Shown piece after piece: positions 28,621-36,917 of a DNA stretch of 64,000 nucleotides (positions are counted from its first letter, which is position 1; every line of letters begins with the position of its first letter). A program made the position numbers and the translations under genes. Source of the stretch: Maribellus comscasis (GTDB lineage: Bacteria; Bacteroidota; Bacteroidia; Bacteroidales; Prolixibacteraceae); contig NZ_CP046401.1 of NCBI RefSeq assembly GCF_009762775.1, positions 5,716,001 through 5,780,000 of the forward strand. Reading direction: 5' to 3'. The notes below the pieces were generated by a model. The model had not been told where the DNA came from and searched no databases. It worked only from the letters and a program-made list of their open reading frames with translations.

Positions 28621-30866
28621 TATACCAACTTCAAATCCGACCGGTGGAATTCTTCATAGGCCTGCAAAACCGTTAAATGCGAAATTAAATAAGCGAGCGA
28701 ACTTTCTGCTCCCTGGTTCCGGTTTACACCATAACTTTCAAATCCATCGCAACAACCCTTCGTTTCAAAATCGTATAAACTCATTCGCAGATCATTTTCA
28801 CCCAAAAACCATAAAAATGAAGTGTAAAGTTTATTCAGGTAATCCTTATCTTTTGTTACAAAATATGCCTGGTGGTACATTAATACCATTGCCATTGCAT
28901 CAATAGGCTGCTGGGCAAAAACAGAACGCTCCCCTTCTTTTTTGTACCACTTTTCATTTCCAATGATTGACAGGTAGTTATCCTTAAGAGTATGGGTAGT
29001 CAGGAAATTCATCGATTCAATAGCTGTTTCTGTAATTTTGGGGTCATTCAGTACCCGAGCAGAATGTAAAAGAGCTAATGGTAAAATACCATTATCATAA
29101 GCCAGTAAAGACTCAAACCAGTTCCAGTCGGTAGCCTGGTTTTCGTTATAGTGTTTCATCAATACATTTGCCAGATTCCTTAATCTTTCAGTCATTGAAT
29201 CGTCCGATGGATTACTTCTCAGGTAATAACTGATTCCAATCATCGTATTGGCAATTCCCCGGATAGATTTTAATTTCTCAAAATTAGGAGCTGCATTGAA
29301 GAATACCAATTTCCCGGTTTGGTAATACGCATCGTTGGGAGCATTTCCCAATAAGTATCCCAGCGCCCAGATTGTTCTTCCAAATGAATCTTCAGAACCA
29401 ATTTCATCAAGGAAATTCCGGTTAAAACTCAGGAAATTGCGAAAGGTCCCGTTTGCGTTTTGCATATAATGGATGTAGCTTAAATAAATGGGGGATAATT
29501 CAAGTGCCCGCATATCTTTTATTTGTTTATAAGCCATCAAAACCATCAGCAAAGCGCGCGAATTATCATCCAGACAATAACCTTCTTTTAAATTGGGAAT
29601 GCCAAACTTGGCATGTTGAATGATACCTGTGTCATCGGTTAGACGATTGATATGAGCAAGCGAAAAAGGTGGAAGGATAAGTAAATCAGGTTCCGTTTCT
29701 TTTTGAATTGCAGCCGAATATTCATCCTTCATTATTTCTTCTGCAAGTGCTACATATTTTTCACCGGTTTTTGGCCATGTAATTTTTTTCCCATATTCAC
29801 CAGCTTTATTTTTTAGTTTTTTAAGTTCTTCTGGGTTATCAAAAAGTTCAATTAGTATTTTAGCCAGGTTGTCGGAATCATTAAAATCGAATAACCTTCC
29901 TCTTCCTTTAGCCAGCAATTCAGCAGCATGCCAGTAAGGTGTTGATAGAACGGCTGCACCTACTCCGACAGCATACGAAAGTGTTCCGCTGGTAATCTGG
30001 GCTTCATTCAAATAAGGTGTGATGTAAATGTCACAGGCGTATAAATATTTGAACAAGTCCTGTTCGTCAATAAATTCATTTAAAAAGATAACATGATCTT
30101 CAAGATAAAGGCTTTTTACCATTCTAAGAAGAAAAATCCGGTATTCTTCACCAGAATGCCGAAGCACATTTGGGTGGGTCTTTCCTAAAACGATATAAAT
30201 AATTTCCGGGTGCTTTTTAACCACTTCCGGCAATGCTTTAATTACTGTTTCAATGCCCTTACTCCTGCCTATAAAACCAAAAGTTAATAGTACTTTTTTG
30301 CTTTCGAGTTTAAATTCTTTTTTCGATTTTTCGGGATTAAAGCGAATATCCGGGACTCCATGTTCAATTAACGCAATTTTTTCTTTTGGTACATCATAAA
30401 TACCAACCAGAAACTCAATGGCTTTGTGGCTCATCACTACAATTTTACCTGCCATTTTGCAGATTTCTTTTAAAACCGCTTTTTCGTTGTAAGAAGGTGT
30501 TTTTAAAATGGTATGAAGCGTGACAATAAGCGGAATTTCCAGCCGGTGAAGCAGGGGCAGGATATAAACTCCGTTTTGTCCACCAAATATTCCAAATTCA
30601 TGCTGGAGGATGCAAACGTCGGCGCCACTAAGATTAATGTATTTTACCGCTTTTAAATAATCTTCCTGATGATCCTGCCGGATGGTAACTTTTACTTCTT
30701 CCGGGTATTTGTACGTGAGCTCGTTGTCGTTCAATGCAACCACAAAACCGTCATGTTTTTGTCCTTTTGGAGCCTTGTCGGTCAACATTGATTTAAACAA
30801 GTTATTAGTAAACGTTCCAATTCCGCATTCACGGGGAGGATAAGTAGCAATGTAAGCTATTTTCAT
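28620..30866 (-). CDS. GT4 glycosyltransferase fused to an alpha/alpha-toroid-like C-terminal domain
   Basis: 748 residues. Residues about 1-390 are a GT-B glycosyltransferase: TYPPRECGIGTFTNNL (sugar-acceptor loop), HEFGIFGG, FGFIGRSKGIETVIKALP and SGTLSYAVGVGAAVLSTPY in place of the E-x7-E site. From about 400 on is a helical domain rich in W/Y/F (FGRTIWALGYLLG, WNWFESLLAYDNGILPLAL) like the toroid folds of mannosidases or cellobiose epimerases. It is convergent with the GH130 gene; together they suggest making and trimming of a mannose-type storage or stress glycan. Confidence 0.82.
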   Translation of the reverse strand: MKIAYIATYPPRECGIGTFTNNLFKSMLTDKAPKGQKHDGFVVALNDNELTYKYPEEVKVTIRQDHQEDYLKAVKYINLSGADVCILQHEFGIFGGQNGVYILPLLHRLEIPLIVTLHTILKTPSYNEKAVLKEICKMAGKIVVMSHKAIEFLVGIYDVPKEKIALIEHGVPDIRFNPEKSKKEFKLESKKVLLTFGFIGRSKGIETVIKALPEVVKKHPEIIYIVLGKTHPNVLRHSGEEYRIFLLRMVKSLYLEDHVIFLNEFIDEQDLFKYLYACDIYITPYLNEAQITSGTLSYAVGVGAAVLSTPYWHAAELLAKGRGRLFDFNDSDNLAKILIELFDNPEELKKLKNKAGEYGKKITWPKTGEKYVALAEEIMKDEYSAAIQKETEPDLLILPPFSLAHINRLTDDTGIIQHAKFGIPNLKEGYCLDDNSRALLMVLMAYKQIKDMRALELSPIYLSYIHYMQNANGTFRNFLSFNRNFLDEIGSEDSFGRTIWALGYLLGNAPNDAYYQTGKLVFFNAAPNFEKLKSIRGIANTMIGISYYLRSNPSDDSMTERLRNLANVLMKHYNENQATDWNWFESLLAYDNGILPLALLHSARVLNDPKITETAIESMNFLTTHTLKDNYLSIIGNEKWYKKEGERSVFAQQPIDAMAMVLMYHQAYFVTKDKDYLNKLYTSFLWFLGENDLRMSLYDFETKGCCDGFESYGVNRNQGAESSLAYLISHLTVLQAYEEFHRSDLKLV

Positions 30867-30947
30867 TTTTATATGGATTTATAGTTGAAGAAGAGTTTAT
30901 GATAACTTTTTCTTGTTATCCTTTCTTCTTTAAAAGTGACCTTGAAT

Positions 30948-31838
30948 TTATGTCAGTTCAAAGTGTTTTTTTAGTAATCTTTCAAATACATTTGAGGGAA
31001 AAGGTTTTGAAATAAAATCATCACATCCGGCATCAATGGCTTTTTCCCGTTCTATATCGAAAGCTATTGCAGTTTGTGCGACAATAATCACCTCACTATT
31101 AAAAAGGCGTATTTGTCTGGTCGCTTCATATCCGTTCATTTCAGGCATTCGAATATCCATTATTATTAAATCAATATCGGGGTTATTCTGACAGGAATCC
31201 ACTGCTTCAATACCTGATTTTACTGTGATTATTTCCCGTGCGAATTTGCCAAGCAATTTCCGAATAAGTTTTTCAGATATTTCATTATCCTCCGCAATTA
31301 ATATTTTCAGATATCTGGTTGAAACAACCGGCTTTTGAAGTAAATTATTTTGCTCTTTTTTGACAGAATCATAAGGAATCGTAAAATAGAAAGAAGAACC
31401 TTGCCCAAACTCGCTTTCGACCCAAATTCTTCCTCCAAATAATTCCACATAAGCTTTCGAAATTGATAGTCCAAAACCATTTCCGCTATTATCTACCATA
31501 AGCTTTGTGCTGACTCTTTCGAACCTTTCAAAAATGATATTCTTCTGCTCCTCATCAATTCCAACACCTGTATCTTTTACAAAAAATATTAAGGTTTCTC
31601 CCTTCTTCTCATATCCAAATTTTATTGATCCTCTTTCTGTAAATTTTATTGCATTTTTTATTAGGTTAATCAGAATTGCGATGATTTTATTCTGATCTGA
31701 ATAAACAGTAACTTCCTTTGAAGATAATCCCTGTTCGTAGAGCAAATTAATTCCCTTTCCCTCGACTTCTTCCTTAAAGAAGTAATAAATATATTCCATT
31801 ACCTCATTTAAATTTGTCTCTGAATTTAAAACCTTCAT
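30948..31838 (-). CDS. Hybrid histidine kinase lacking its His-containing domain (HATPase + receiver)
   Basis: 296 residues. The HATPase domain (about 1-155) has N box LINLIKNAIKF, G1 DTGVGID and G2 GNGFGLSIS; the receiver (about 175-295) has the acidic pair LIAEDNE, phospho-Asp LIIMDIRMPEMNGYE and Lys in FISKPF. No PAS, sensor or HisKA dimerisation domain is present, and the first residues (LNSETNLNEVM) match the point just after a HisKA domain in full-length relatives. It starts directly after a 60-residue gene (TAAATG). It could still bind ATP or be phosphorylated by another kinase. Confidence 0.85.
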   Translation of the reverse strand: MKVLNSETNLNEVMEYIYYFFKEEVEGKGINLLYEQGLSSKEVTVYSDQNKIIAILINLIKNAIKFTERGSIKFGYEKKGETLIFFVKDTGVGIDEEQKNIIFERFERVSTKLMVDNSGNGFGLSISKAYVELFGGRIWVESEFGQGSSFYFTIPYDSVKKEQNNLLQKPVVSTRYLKILIAEDNEISEKLIRKLLGKFAREIITVKSGIEAVDSCQNNPDIDLIIMDIRMPEMNGYEATRQIRLFNSEVIIVAQTAIAFDIEREKAIDAGCDDFISKPFPSNVFERLLKKHFELT

Positions 31839-32021
31839 TTATCTTTTTGTATCACTTAAAAAGGGTAGAATTTCTCGTTCAAAATACACCAATTCCTTTC
31901 GATCTGGCTCATCTTGAATTTTGCAATAATAGATTTTGTCGACATAACGTCGGATAATCAATTTTAGCCCTGGATTTACTTTGGCATATACTATTTCGCC
32001 TTCTTTAAATTTGTTTTCCAT
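31839..32021 (-). CDS. Small conserved protein in front of the truncated kinase
   Basis: 60 residues, basic and beta-rich (GEIVYAKVNPGLKLIIRRY, KELVYFERE). No signal peptide, no catalytic motif. Its stop codon touches the kinase start (TAAATG), so the two are co-translated. It looks like a KOW/SH3-like mini-barrel, but I do not recognise a named family. Confidence 0.6.
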   Translation of the reverse strand: MENKFKEGEIVYAKVNPGLKLIIRRYVDKIYYCKIQDEPDRKELVYFEREILPFLSDTKR

Positions 32022-32088
32022 GACAAACCTCTTTTCTTTTAATTTTATTCGTCATTTCAGTCTGAGAATTCTATAAAAAACAGAGTAA

Positions 32089-32214
32089 CTAAACTATGCT
32101 TGAATCACTTTTCCCTTTTTTTTTTGCAGCTTTTTCTGCTCTTTTTTCTTTCAGGCTTTTTACAGCCACTTTTTTCGTGTTTCTTCTCTCTTTTCCTTCC
32201 TTAGCTTTTACCAT
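32089..32214 (-). CDS. Lys-rich 41-residue protein
   Basis: Start ATG at 32212-32214, stop TAG at 32089-32091. The product MVKAKEGKERRNTKKVAV... continues KSLKEKRAEKAAKKKGK and has about 14 Lys and 4 Arg in 41 residues, with no hydrophobic stretch. It lies 21 bp after the cupin gene in the same direction, with AT-rich sequence in front. Such short basic proteins may bind nucleic acid. The plus-strand frame here is antisense and has no coding character. Confidence 0.6.
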   Translation of the reverse strand: MVKAKEGKERRNTKKVAVKSLKEKRAEKAAKKKGKSDSSIV

Positions 32215-32235
32215 AATTTTTATTTTAAGACATTA

Positions 32236-32586
32236 TTATAATGTGTTTTCTTCATACCCGCTTTTAATTACTGTCGAAATCATTTTAAACCTTTTATTGG
32301 CTTTTATAAAGTGCGAGACATGGGCAGGTATTATGACTATTTCCCCTGTTTTTAGCAGGAGTGAATGTTTATCAATTACTATCTCGGCATCTCCTTCTAT
32401 GATTTGGACAAATATATCGAATGCAGAAAAAGTTTCCGGAAGAATCATTCCGTTATCAAATGCGGTAACACTTACATTTCCAGTTGTTTTCCTGATAATC
32501 GTTTTGCTTGCAATTGCGTTGGAAGTGTAATCAATAATTTCAATTAAGACATGTCGTTTCGATTTTTCGATCTCTGTATCCTGCAT
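32236..32586 (-). CDS. Small cupin-domain protein
   Basis: 116 residues without a signal peptide. A single cupin barrel: FDIFVQIIEGDAEIVID and the motif-2 loop LKTGEIVIIPAHVSHFIKAN with a His pair, but motif 1 lacks the usual HxH, so metal binding is uncertain. First gene of a two-gene unit with the Lys-rich protein. Its promoter region carries the 20-bp motif shared with the CsbD-like operon. Confidence 0.85.
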   Translation of the reverse strand: MQDTEIEKSKRHVLIEIIDYTSNAIASKTIIRKTTGNVSVTAFDNGMILPETFSAFDIFVQIIEGDAEIVIDKHSLLLKTGEIVIIPAHVSHFIKANKRFKMISTVIKSGYEENTL

Positions 32587-32639
32587 GTGTTAAAGGTAGC
32601 TTAATGAAACTGTAGCATGTTATACTATTAATATTTTAA

Positions 32640-32659
32640 GTTACATTATTCACACATTT
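32640..32659 (-). promoter_or_regulatory. 20-bp stress motif, minus-strand copy
   Basis: Read on the minus strand this is AAATGTGTGAATAATGTAAC, identical to 27832-27851. It ends 53 bp before the start of the cupin gene. A shorter match (GTGTGAATAAT) lies on the same strand at 33250-33260, 43 bp in front of the next gene. Confidence 0.6.
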
Positions 32660-32804
32660 ATTTTTATACACTTATCCTCCAATTCAAAGGATTTTGGATA
32701 GAAATAGATGAACTTTTACTGTATCCGGACGATTAGGAAGTGGCCGAAAATTAACCTGAGAGTTTATTTACAGTAGTAAAGAAGTTGACTATAATACTTT
32801 GTCG

Positions 32805-33206
32805 TCATTCTTTCTCCCAACTCGTAATATAAAAGGGAATATAAATGTCAACTGGAGATTCTGTAACGCTCTTTTCATTCAAATCATCAATAAACTCCTG
32901 ATAAAACCGATTAAACCGTTCTAAGCCATCGTGAGCTAATAAAAACAGTAACTTTTGAGTGTTCTGAGAATTAAATTCTCCAACACTTGTGTAAATTACA
33001 ACCATTTTAAAATCATCAATTTTATCATGCTTATGCAAATAAAAACTAATGAATTTGTTTTTGTTTTCCTTCGGTGTTACGACATAGCGGTAATTCCTGG
33101 TTATACTATCCCATTCAAAAAAAATAATATAATCAGCAATTGAAAAGTTAGGTTGAATAAAATTTTCAAAGATTTCCTGCACATAATATTTTTCATTGTG
33201 ATTCAT
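32805..33206 (-). CDS. Hypothetical protein, soluble
   Basis: About 133 residues. ATG at 33206 is preferred over 33212, since AAAAGG then lies 6 bp upstream. The protein is acidic and aromatic (YIIFFEWDSITRNYRYVVTP, DIYIPFYITSWEKE) with no signal peptide and no known motif. It is preceded by a partial copy of the stress motif, so it may belong to the same regulon. Function unknown. Confidence 0.6.
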   Translation of the reverse strand: MNHNEKYYVQEIFENFIQPNFSIADYIIFFEWDSITRNYRYVVTPKENKNKFISFYLHKHDKIDDFKMVVIYTSVGEFNSQNTQKLLFLLAHDGLERFNRFYQEFIDDLNEKSVTESPVDIYIPFYITSWEKE

Positions 33207-33254
33207 GAGCATCCTTTTAATTTATAATCCTTTATTTCTTATGCCCCGAATTAT

Positions 33255-33815
33255 TCACACTTCCTCGAGTGTATCCCGCCTTTTATTCTTTAGCTTTTTG
33301 AAATGAGAAGGAGTAAGTCCGGTAATTTTTTTGAACTGATTTGACAGGTGGGCAACGCTGCTGTAATGCATTTTATAGGCAATTTCAGTAAGATTTAGCT
33401 CATCATAAACAATGAGTTCTTTTACCTTTTCAATTTTGTGTGTGAGGTAAAACTTCTCAATTGTAATGCCTTTAACTTCTGAAAAAAGATTGGCCAGGTA
33501 AGTATAATCGTAATTCAGTTTTTCACTGAGATAATCTGAAAGATTCACTTTAATCTGCTCCTCGGTGTAGTGCACCAGCTCAATAATTGCGCTTTTTATT
33601 TTTTCAACGAGGATACTCTTTTTATCATCCATTAAAAGTAGCCCGGATTTTTTTAATGCCGTTCCTAACTGTTTTAATTGTTCAGCCTCTACATTCCCTA
33701 TAATATTAGCTTCTCCAATCTTTACATACGTATATCGAAGCCCAATTTTTTCCAATTCGGCTTTCACCACCATCTGGCAGCGTATGCAAACCATATTTTT
33801 GATGTAGAGTTTCAA
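33255..33815 (-). CDS. AraC-type regulator with an N-terminal HMA-like CxxC segment
   Basis: 186 residues. The first about 65 residues resemble a heavy-metal-associated fold, with KNMVCIRCQMVV providing a CxxC metal site. From about 80 on is an AraC DNA-binding domain (LTEIAYKMHYSSVAHLSNQFKK, GLTPSHFKKLK). Fusion of a metal-binding half to an AraC domain is seen in Bacteroidota. The most likely input is copper, mercury or another thiophilic metal, but no metal-transport gene is in the window. Confidence 0.85.
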   Translation of the reverse strand: MKLYIKNMVCIRCQMVVKAELEKIGLRYTYVKIGEANIIGNVEAEQLKQLGTALKKSGLLLMDDKKSILVEKIKSAIIELVHYTEEQIKVNLSDYLSEKLNYDYTYLANLFSEVKGITIEKFYLTHKIEKVKELIVYDELNLTEIAYKMHYSSVAHLSNQFKKITGLTPSHFKKLKNKRRDTLEEV

Positions 33816-33926
33816 ATAATTTATTTCGTTTCACAATGATTGGCTTGAATTTAGCATCTCAAAATCTGTTATCAATTTTTAACCGAGCCATATTATATTT
33901 TCTAAACTTACTGATATTAATCGAGT

Positions 33927-35072
33927 TTATTGGAAAACAGCCATCGACTTTTTCTTTTTTGAAACTGGAACAGCAGTTAGTTTGGCCGACTCGTCAAACT
34001 CCCCAAGAAACTTTAACATTTTGATGTGTTGCCATACTGCCTGTGCAAAATTCTTGTTAACATGATACGGAAGGTTATGTTCTTTGGCTTTCGCCTGAAC
34101 AATTTCTGAAATATCCCTGTAGTGTATATGGCTGATGTAAGGGAATAAATGGTGTTCCACCTGGTAATTCAAGCCACCGACCAGCCAGGAAAAGATTGTG
34201 CTTTTAGGTGAATAATCGCATGTAGTGTACAACTGATGTATCGTCCAGTTATTATCTAATTCACCATTTCCGTCAGGAATCGGATATTCTGAAGTTGGAA
34301 CTACATGAGCGGTTTGAAAAATAGTGCTTAACACCAGTCCGCTTGTAAAATGCATCAGTAAAAATCCGCCAATTACCCAGTACCATGAAACAGGAATTGT
34401 CAACAGCGGAATTATCAGAAATACACTGTAATAAAGAATTTTTGAAATTATTATATCAATCAGCAACTTGTTAAAATTTCGCTTGCTACTCAATTTTGCA
34501 CCCATCTCTTCGTACTTTTTTAATCGTTTGAAATCTTTGGCTACAATCCACGAAATCGTCATCAGGCTATAAAAGAACCATGCGTATATATGCTGATAAC
34601 GGTGTATCGCTTTTATTGGGCGGTGAGGTGAAAACCGTAAAATTCCCGGAGGAGCAATATCTTCATCATGCCCTTCAATATTGGTAAATCCATGGTGAAG
34701 GGTGTTATGTTGAAAGCGCCAGTTGGCCGGAAAACCACCAAGCAAATACAATGAATTGCCAAAAAATCGGTTCACTTTCTGGTTTTTGGAAAAAGAACCA
34801 TGATTGGCATCGTGCATGGTAACCATTCCGAGTCCCGACATTCCAAGCCCCATAATAAACCAACACAACAATACCAGGATTACAGAAGATACTAATCCTG
34901 AAATCATAAGTATAAAAGGAGCCAGATATAAAAGGCTCATAAAAATAGTTTTCACATAGATTTTCCAATTTCCATGCGGTTGTATATTGTTTTTGCTAAA
35001 ATACTCGTTTACTGAATTTCTTAAATCAGTTGTAAAATCGAGCTTATCTTTTGAATATTTTATGTTTCCCAT
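33927..35072 (-). CDS. Membrane fatty-acid desaturase
   Basis: 381 residues with four hydrophobic segments and the three His boxes of acyl-lipid/acyl-CoA desaturases: HDANHG, HNTLHH and QVEHHLFP, the last in the 'front-end' QxxHH form. These bind the di-iron site. The enzyme inserts double bonds into acyl chains and raises membrane fluidity, which fits the cold-shock genes upstream. It needs oxygen, so the host is at least able to live microaerobically. Confidence 0.93.
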   Translation of the reverse strand: MGNIKYSKDKLDFTTDLRNSVNEYFSKNNIQPHGNWKIYVKTIFMSLLYLAPFILMISGLVSSVILVLLCWFIMGLGMSGLGMVTMHDANHGSFSKNQKVNRFFGNSLYLLGGFPANWRFQHNTLHHGFTNIEGHDEDIAPPGILRFSPHRPIKAIHRYQHIYAWFFYSLMTISWIVAKDFKRLKKYEEMGAKLSSKRNFNKLLIDIIISKILYYSVFLIIPLLTIPVSWYWVIGGFLLMHFTSGLVLSTIFQTAHVVPTSEYPIPDGNGELDNNWTIHQLYTTCDYSPKSTIFSWLVGGLNYQVEHHLFPYISHIHYRDISEIVQAKAKEHNLPYHVNKNFAQAVWQHIKMLKFLGEFDESAKLTAVPVSKKKKSMAVFQ

Positions 35073-35205
35073 TATTCTAATTTTAATTTTTTATTGTTTT
35101 CTGAACGGCTCTGGTTGTTTAACCTGTTACCACCAAAACCAGATTTTTAGTATATTCTCACCTTAAGTGTTTATTTTGAATGGCGGATAATTTTTATCGG
35201 ATGAC

Positions 35206-36705
35206 TTAATATTTGTGCCGGTTTTGTCTAAGTCCGTAAACTGTTCTGAAATGATAACCGTACACTGCCAAAGTTATGGCGTCTATAAAAAGGTTGGGTT
35301 TATTCATCAATGTCCAGACGATAAACTTCCAATATTCGAACCTGCCCTTGTTCAGCATACCCAATATAAAAATGGATTTAAAAAACGCCTTTATCCGGGC
35401 AAAGTCAATGTTGCTTTTACCAACTTTTACCGGTTTGTAATTCAGGAACAATTCCCTGATGCGCTTGTAATAGGGTTTTTCCTTATAAATATTGTTTATG
35501 ATATATTGGTAGCCATCCTGTAACTTTTGATTATCCATTTTTGGTATAAAGTTCATTGTAAAATCGGTGTTGCTCCCGGTTGCATCAACGGTCAGCCTGT
35601 TTTCCTTTTCCATTTGTTTATATAGTCGGGTGTTTTTTGGTGCATTGAGCAAGCCTACCATAGCCGATACGATTCCGCTTTTCTGAATAAAATCGATTTG
35701 CCGCTGGAATACGGTGGAAGTATCACTGTCGAAACCTACGATAAACCCACCAGAAACCTGTAACCCAGCCTTCTGGATTTGCTTGACATTTTCCAGTAAA
35801 TCCCGGTTTTCATTCTGAATTTTGTGGCAACTCTGTAAAGATTCTTCAACCGGAGTTTCAATTCCTATGAAAGTTGAAATAAATCCCGCTTCACGCATCA
35901 TCGTCAGTAACCGGTCATCGTCGGCAAGGTTTATCGAAGTTTGTGCGCTAAAACTGAAAGGATGGTTGTGTAATTTCATCCATTCAATTATTGCAGGAAG
36001 CAACTCGTTTTTAATAATTTTTTTATTCCCGATAAAATTATCATCTACAACGGATACTGCCCCTTGCCAATTCAGGTTATAAAGTGTTTCCAATTCTTTT
36101 ATTATCTGTTCTTTGGTTTTCATTCTTACTTTGTGCCCGAGTAATGCTGTAATTTCACAGAAATTGCACGAAAAGGGACATCCCCTTGATACCTGAAGGC
36201 TCATGGAAGCATATGCTTTTAAATTCAATAAGTAAAAATCGGGAACCGGAGAAAACGATAAATCGGCATATTCATTGGTCTGATAAATTCTTTTTGGCGG
36301 GACCCCATTTTGTAAATCGCATAAAAACAAGGGAAGCGTAATTTCTGCTTCGTTTAAAATGAAATGATCGATTTGCGAATAATTATCAAATTCCTGGGTA
36401 AACAAAGGGCCGCCAGCAATAACCTTTAGTGGATAATTTTTACAACGGGCTAAAATTTCAGATACAGATTCTTTTTGAACATACATACTGCTCAGAAAAA
36501 CATAATCTGCCCATTCCAGGTCTTCGTTTTTAAGCTCCTCAATATTTAAATCAATCAACTTTTTCTGCCAATTCTCCGACAACATGGCTGAAACTGTTAT
36601 TAATCCTAATGGAGGCACGGCAGCTCTCTTGGAAATAAACTTTAACGCATGCTTAAAACTCCAGTAAGTATCGGGGTATTTTGGATATATCATCAGAACT
36701 TTCAT
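35206..36705 (-). CDS. B12-binding radical-SAM protein (DUF4070 type)
   Basis: 499 residues. N-terminal cobalamin-binding fold (about 1-150: MIYPKYPDTYWSFKHALKFI; FLSSMYVQKES), then a radical-SAM domain with SRGCPFSCNFCEI (CxxxCxxC) and IKELETLY...VDDNFIGNK, then the DUF4070 C-terminus. Relatives methylate unreactive carbon, e.g. in hopanoids or chlorophylls. It lies next to a desaturase, so lipid modification is a reasonable guess. Confidence 0.88.
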   Translation of the reverse strand: MKVLMIYPKYPDTYWSFKHALKFISKRAAVPPLGLITVSAMLSENWQKKLIDLNIEELKNEDLEWADYVFLSSMYVQKESVSEILARCKNYPLKVIAGGPLFTQEFDNYSQIDHFILNEAEITLPLFLCDLQNGVPPKRIYQTNEYADLSFSPVPDFYLLNLKAYASMSLQVSRGCPFSCNFCEITALLGHKVRMKTKEQIIKELETLYNLNWQGAVSVVDDNFIGNKKIIKNELLPAIIEWMKLHNHPFSFSAQTSINLADDDRLLTMMREAGFISTFIGIETPVEESLQSCHKIQNENRDLLENVKQIQKAGLQVSGGFIVGFDSDTSTVFQRQIDFIQKSGIVSAMVGLLNAPKNTRLYKQMEKENRLTVDATGSNTDFTMNFIPKMDNQKLQDGYQYIINNIYKEKPYYKRIRELFLNYKPVKVGKSNIDFARIKAFFKSIFILGMLNKGRFEYWKFIVWTLMNKPNLFIDAITLAVYGYHFRTVYGLRQNRHKY

Positions 36706-36917
36706 GAAATTAGTATTTAATTGATTTAAAATTAAGACACGTGGAAATCATTCCATGTCTTCCTATCTTCTTAAAAAGAATAAACTAATGGCCTAAAAAT
36801 ACATCACGATTTTACCAGGATAAAATGAAAGGGATAAGCAAAAGTTTTTTGGGACAAAATATAATCTGGAAGGATGAATACTAAAATACAATGGTGAATG
36901 CCATTCGCCCCTGCACC

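Noticed and set aside
32096..32530. 144-codon plus-strand ORF over the cupin and Lys-rich genes
   Set aside because: It is antisense to a recognisable cupin; its Leu/Phe-rich product comes from the reverse reading of Lys/Glu-rich genes.
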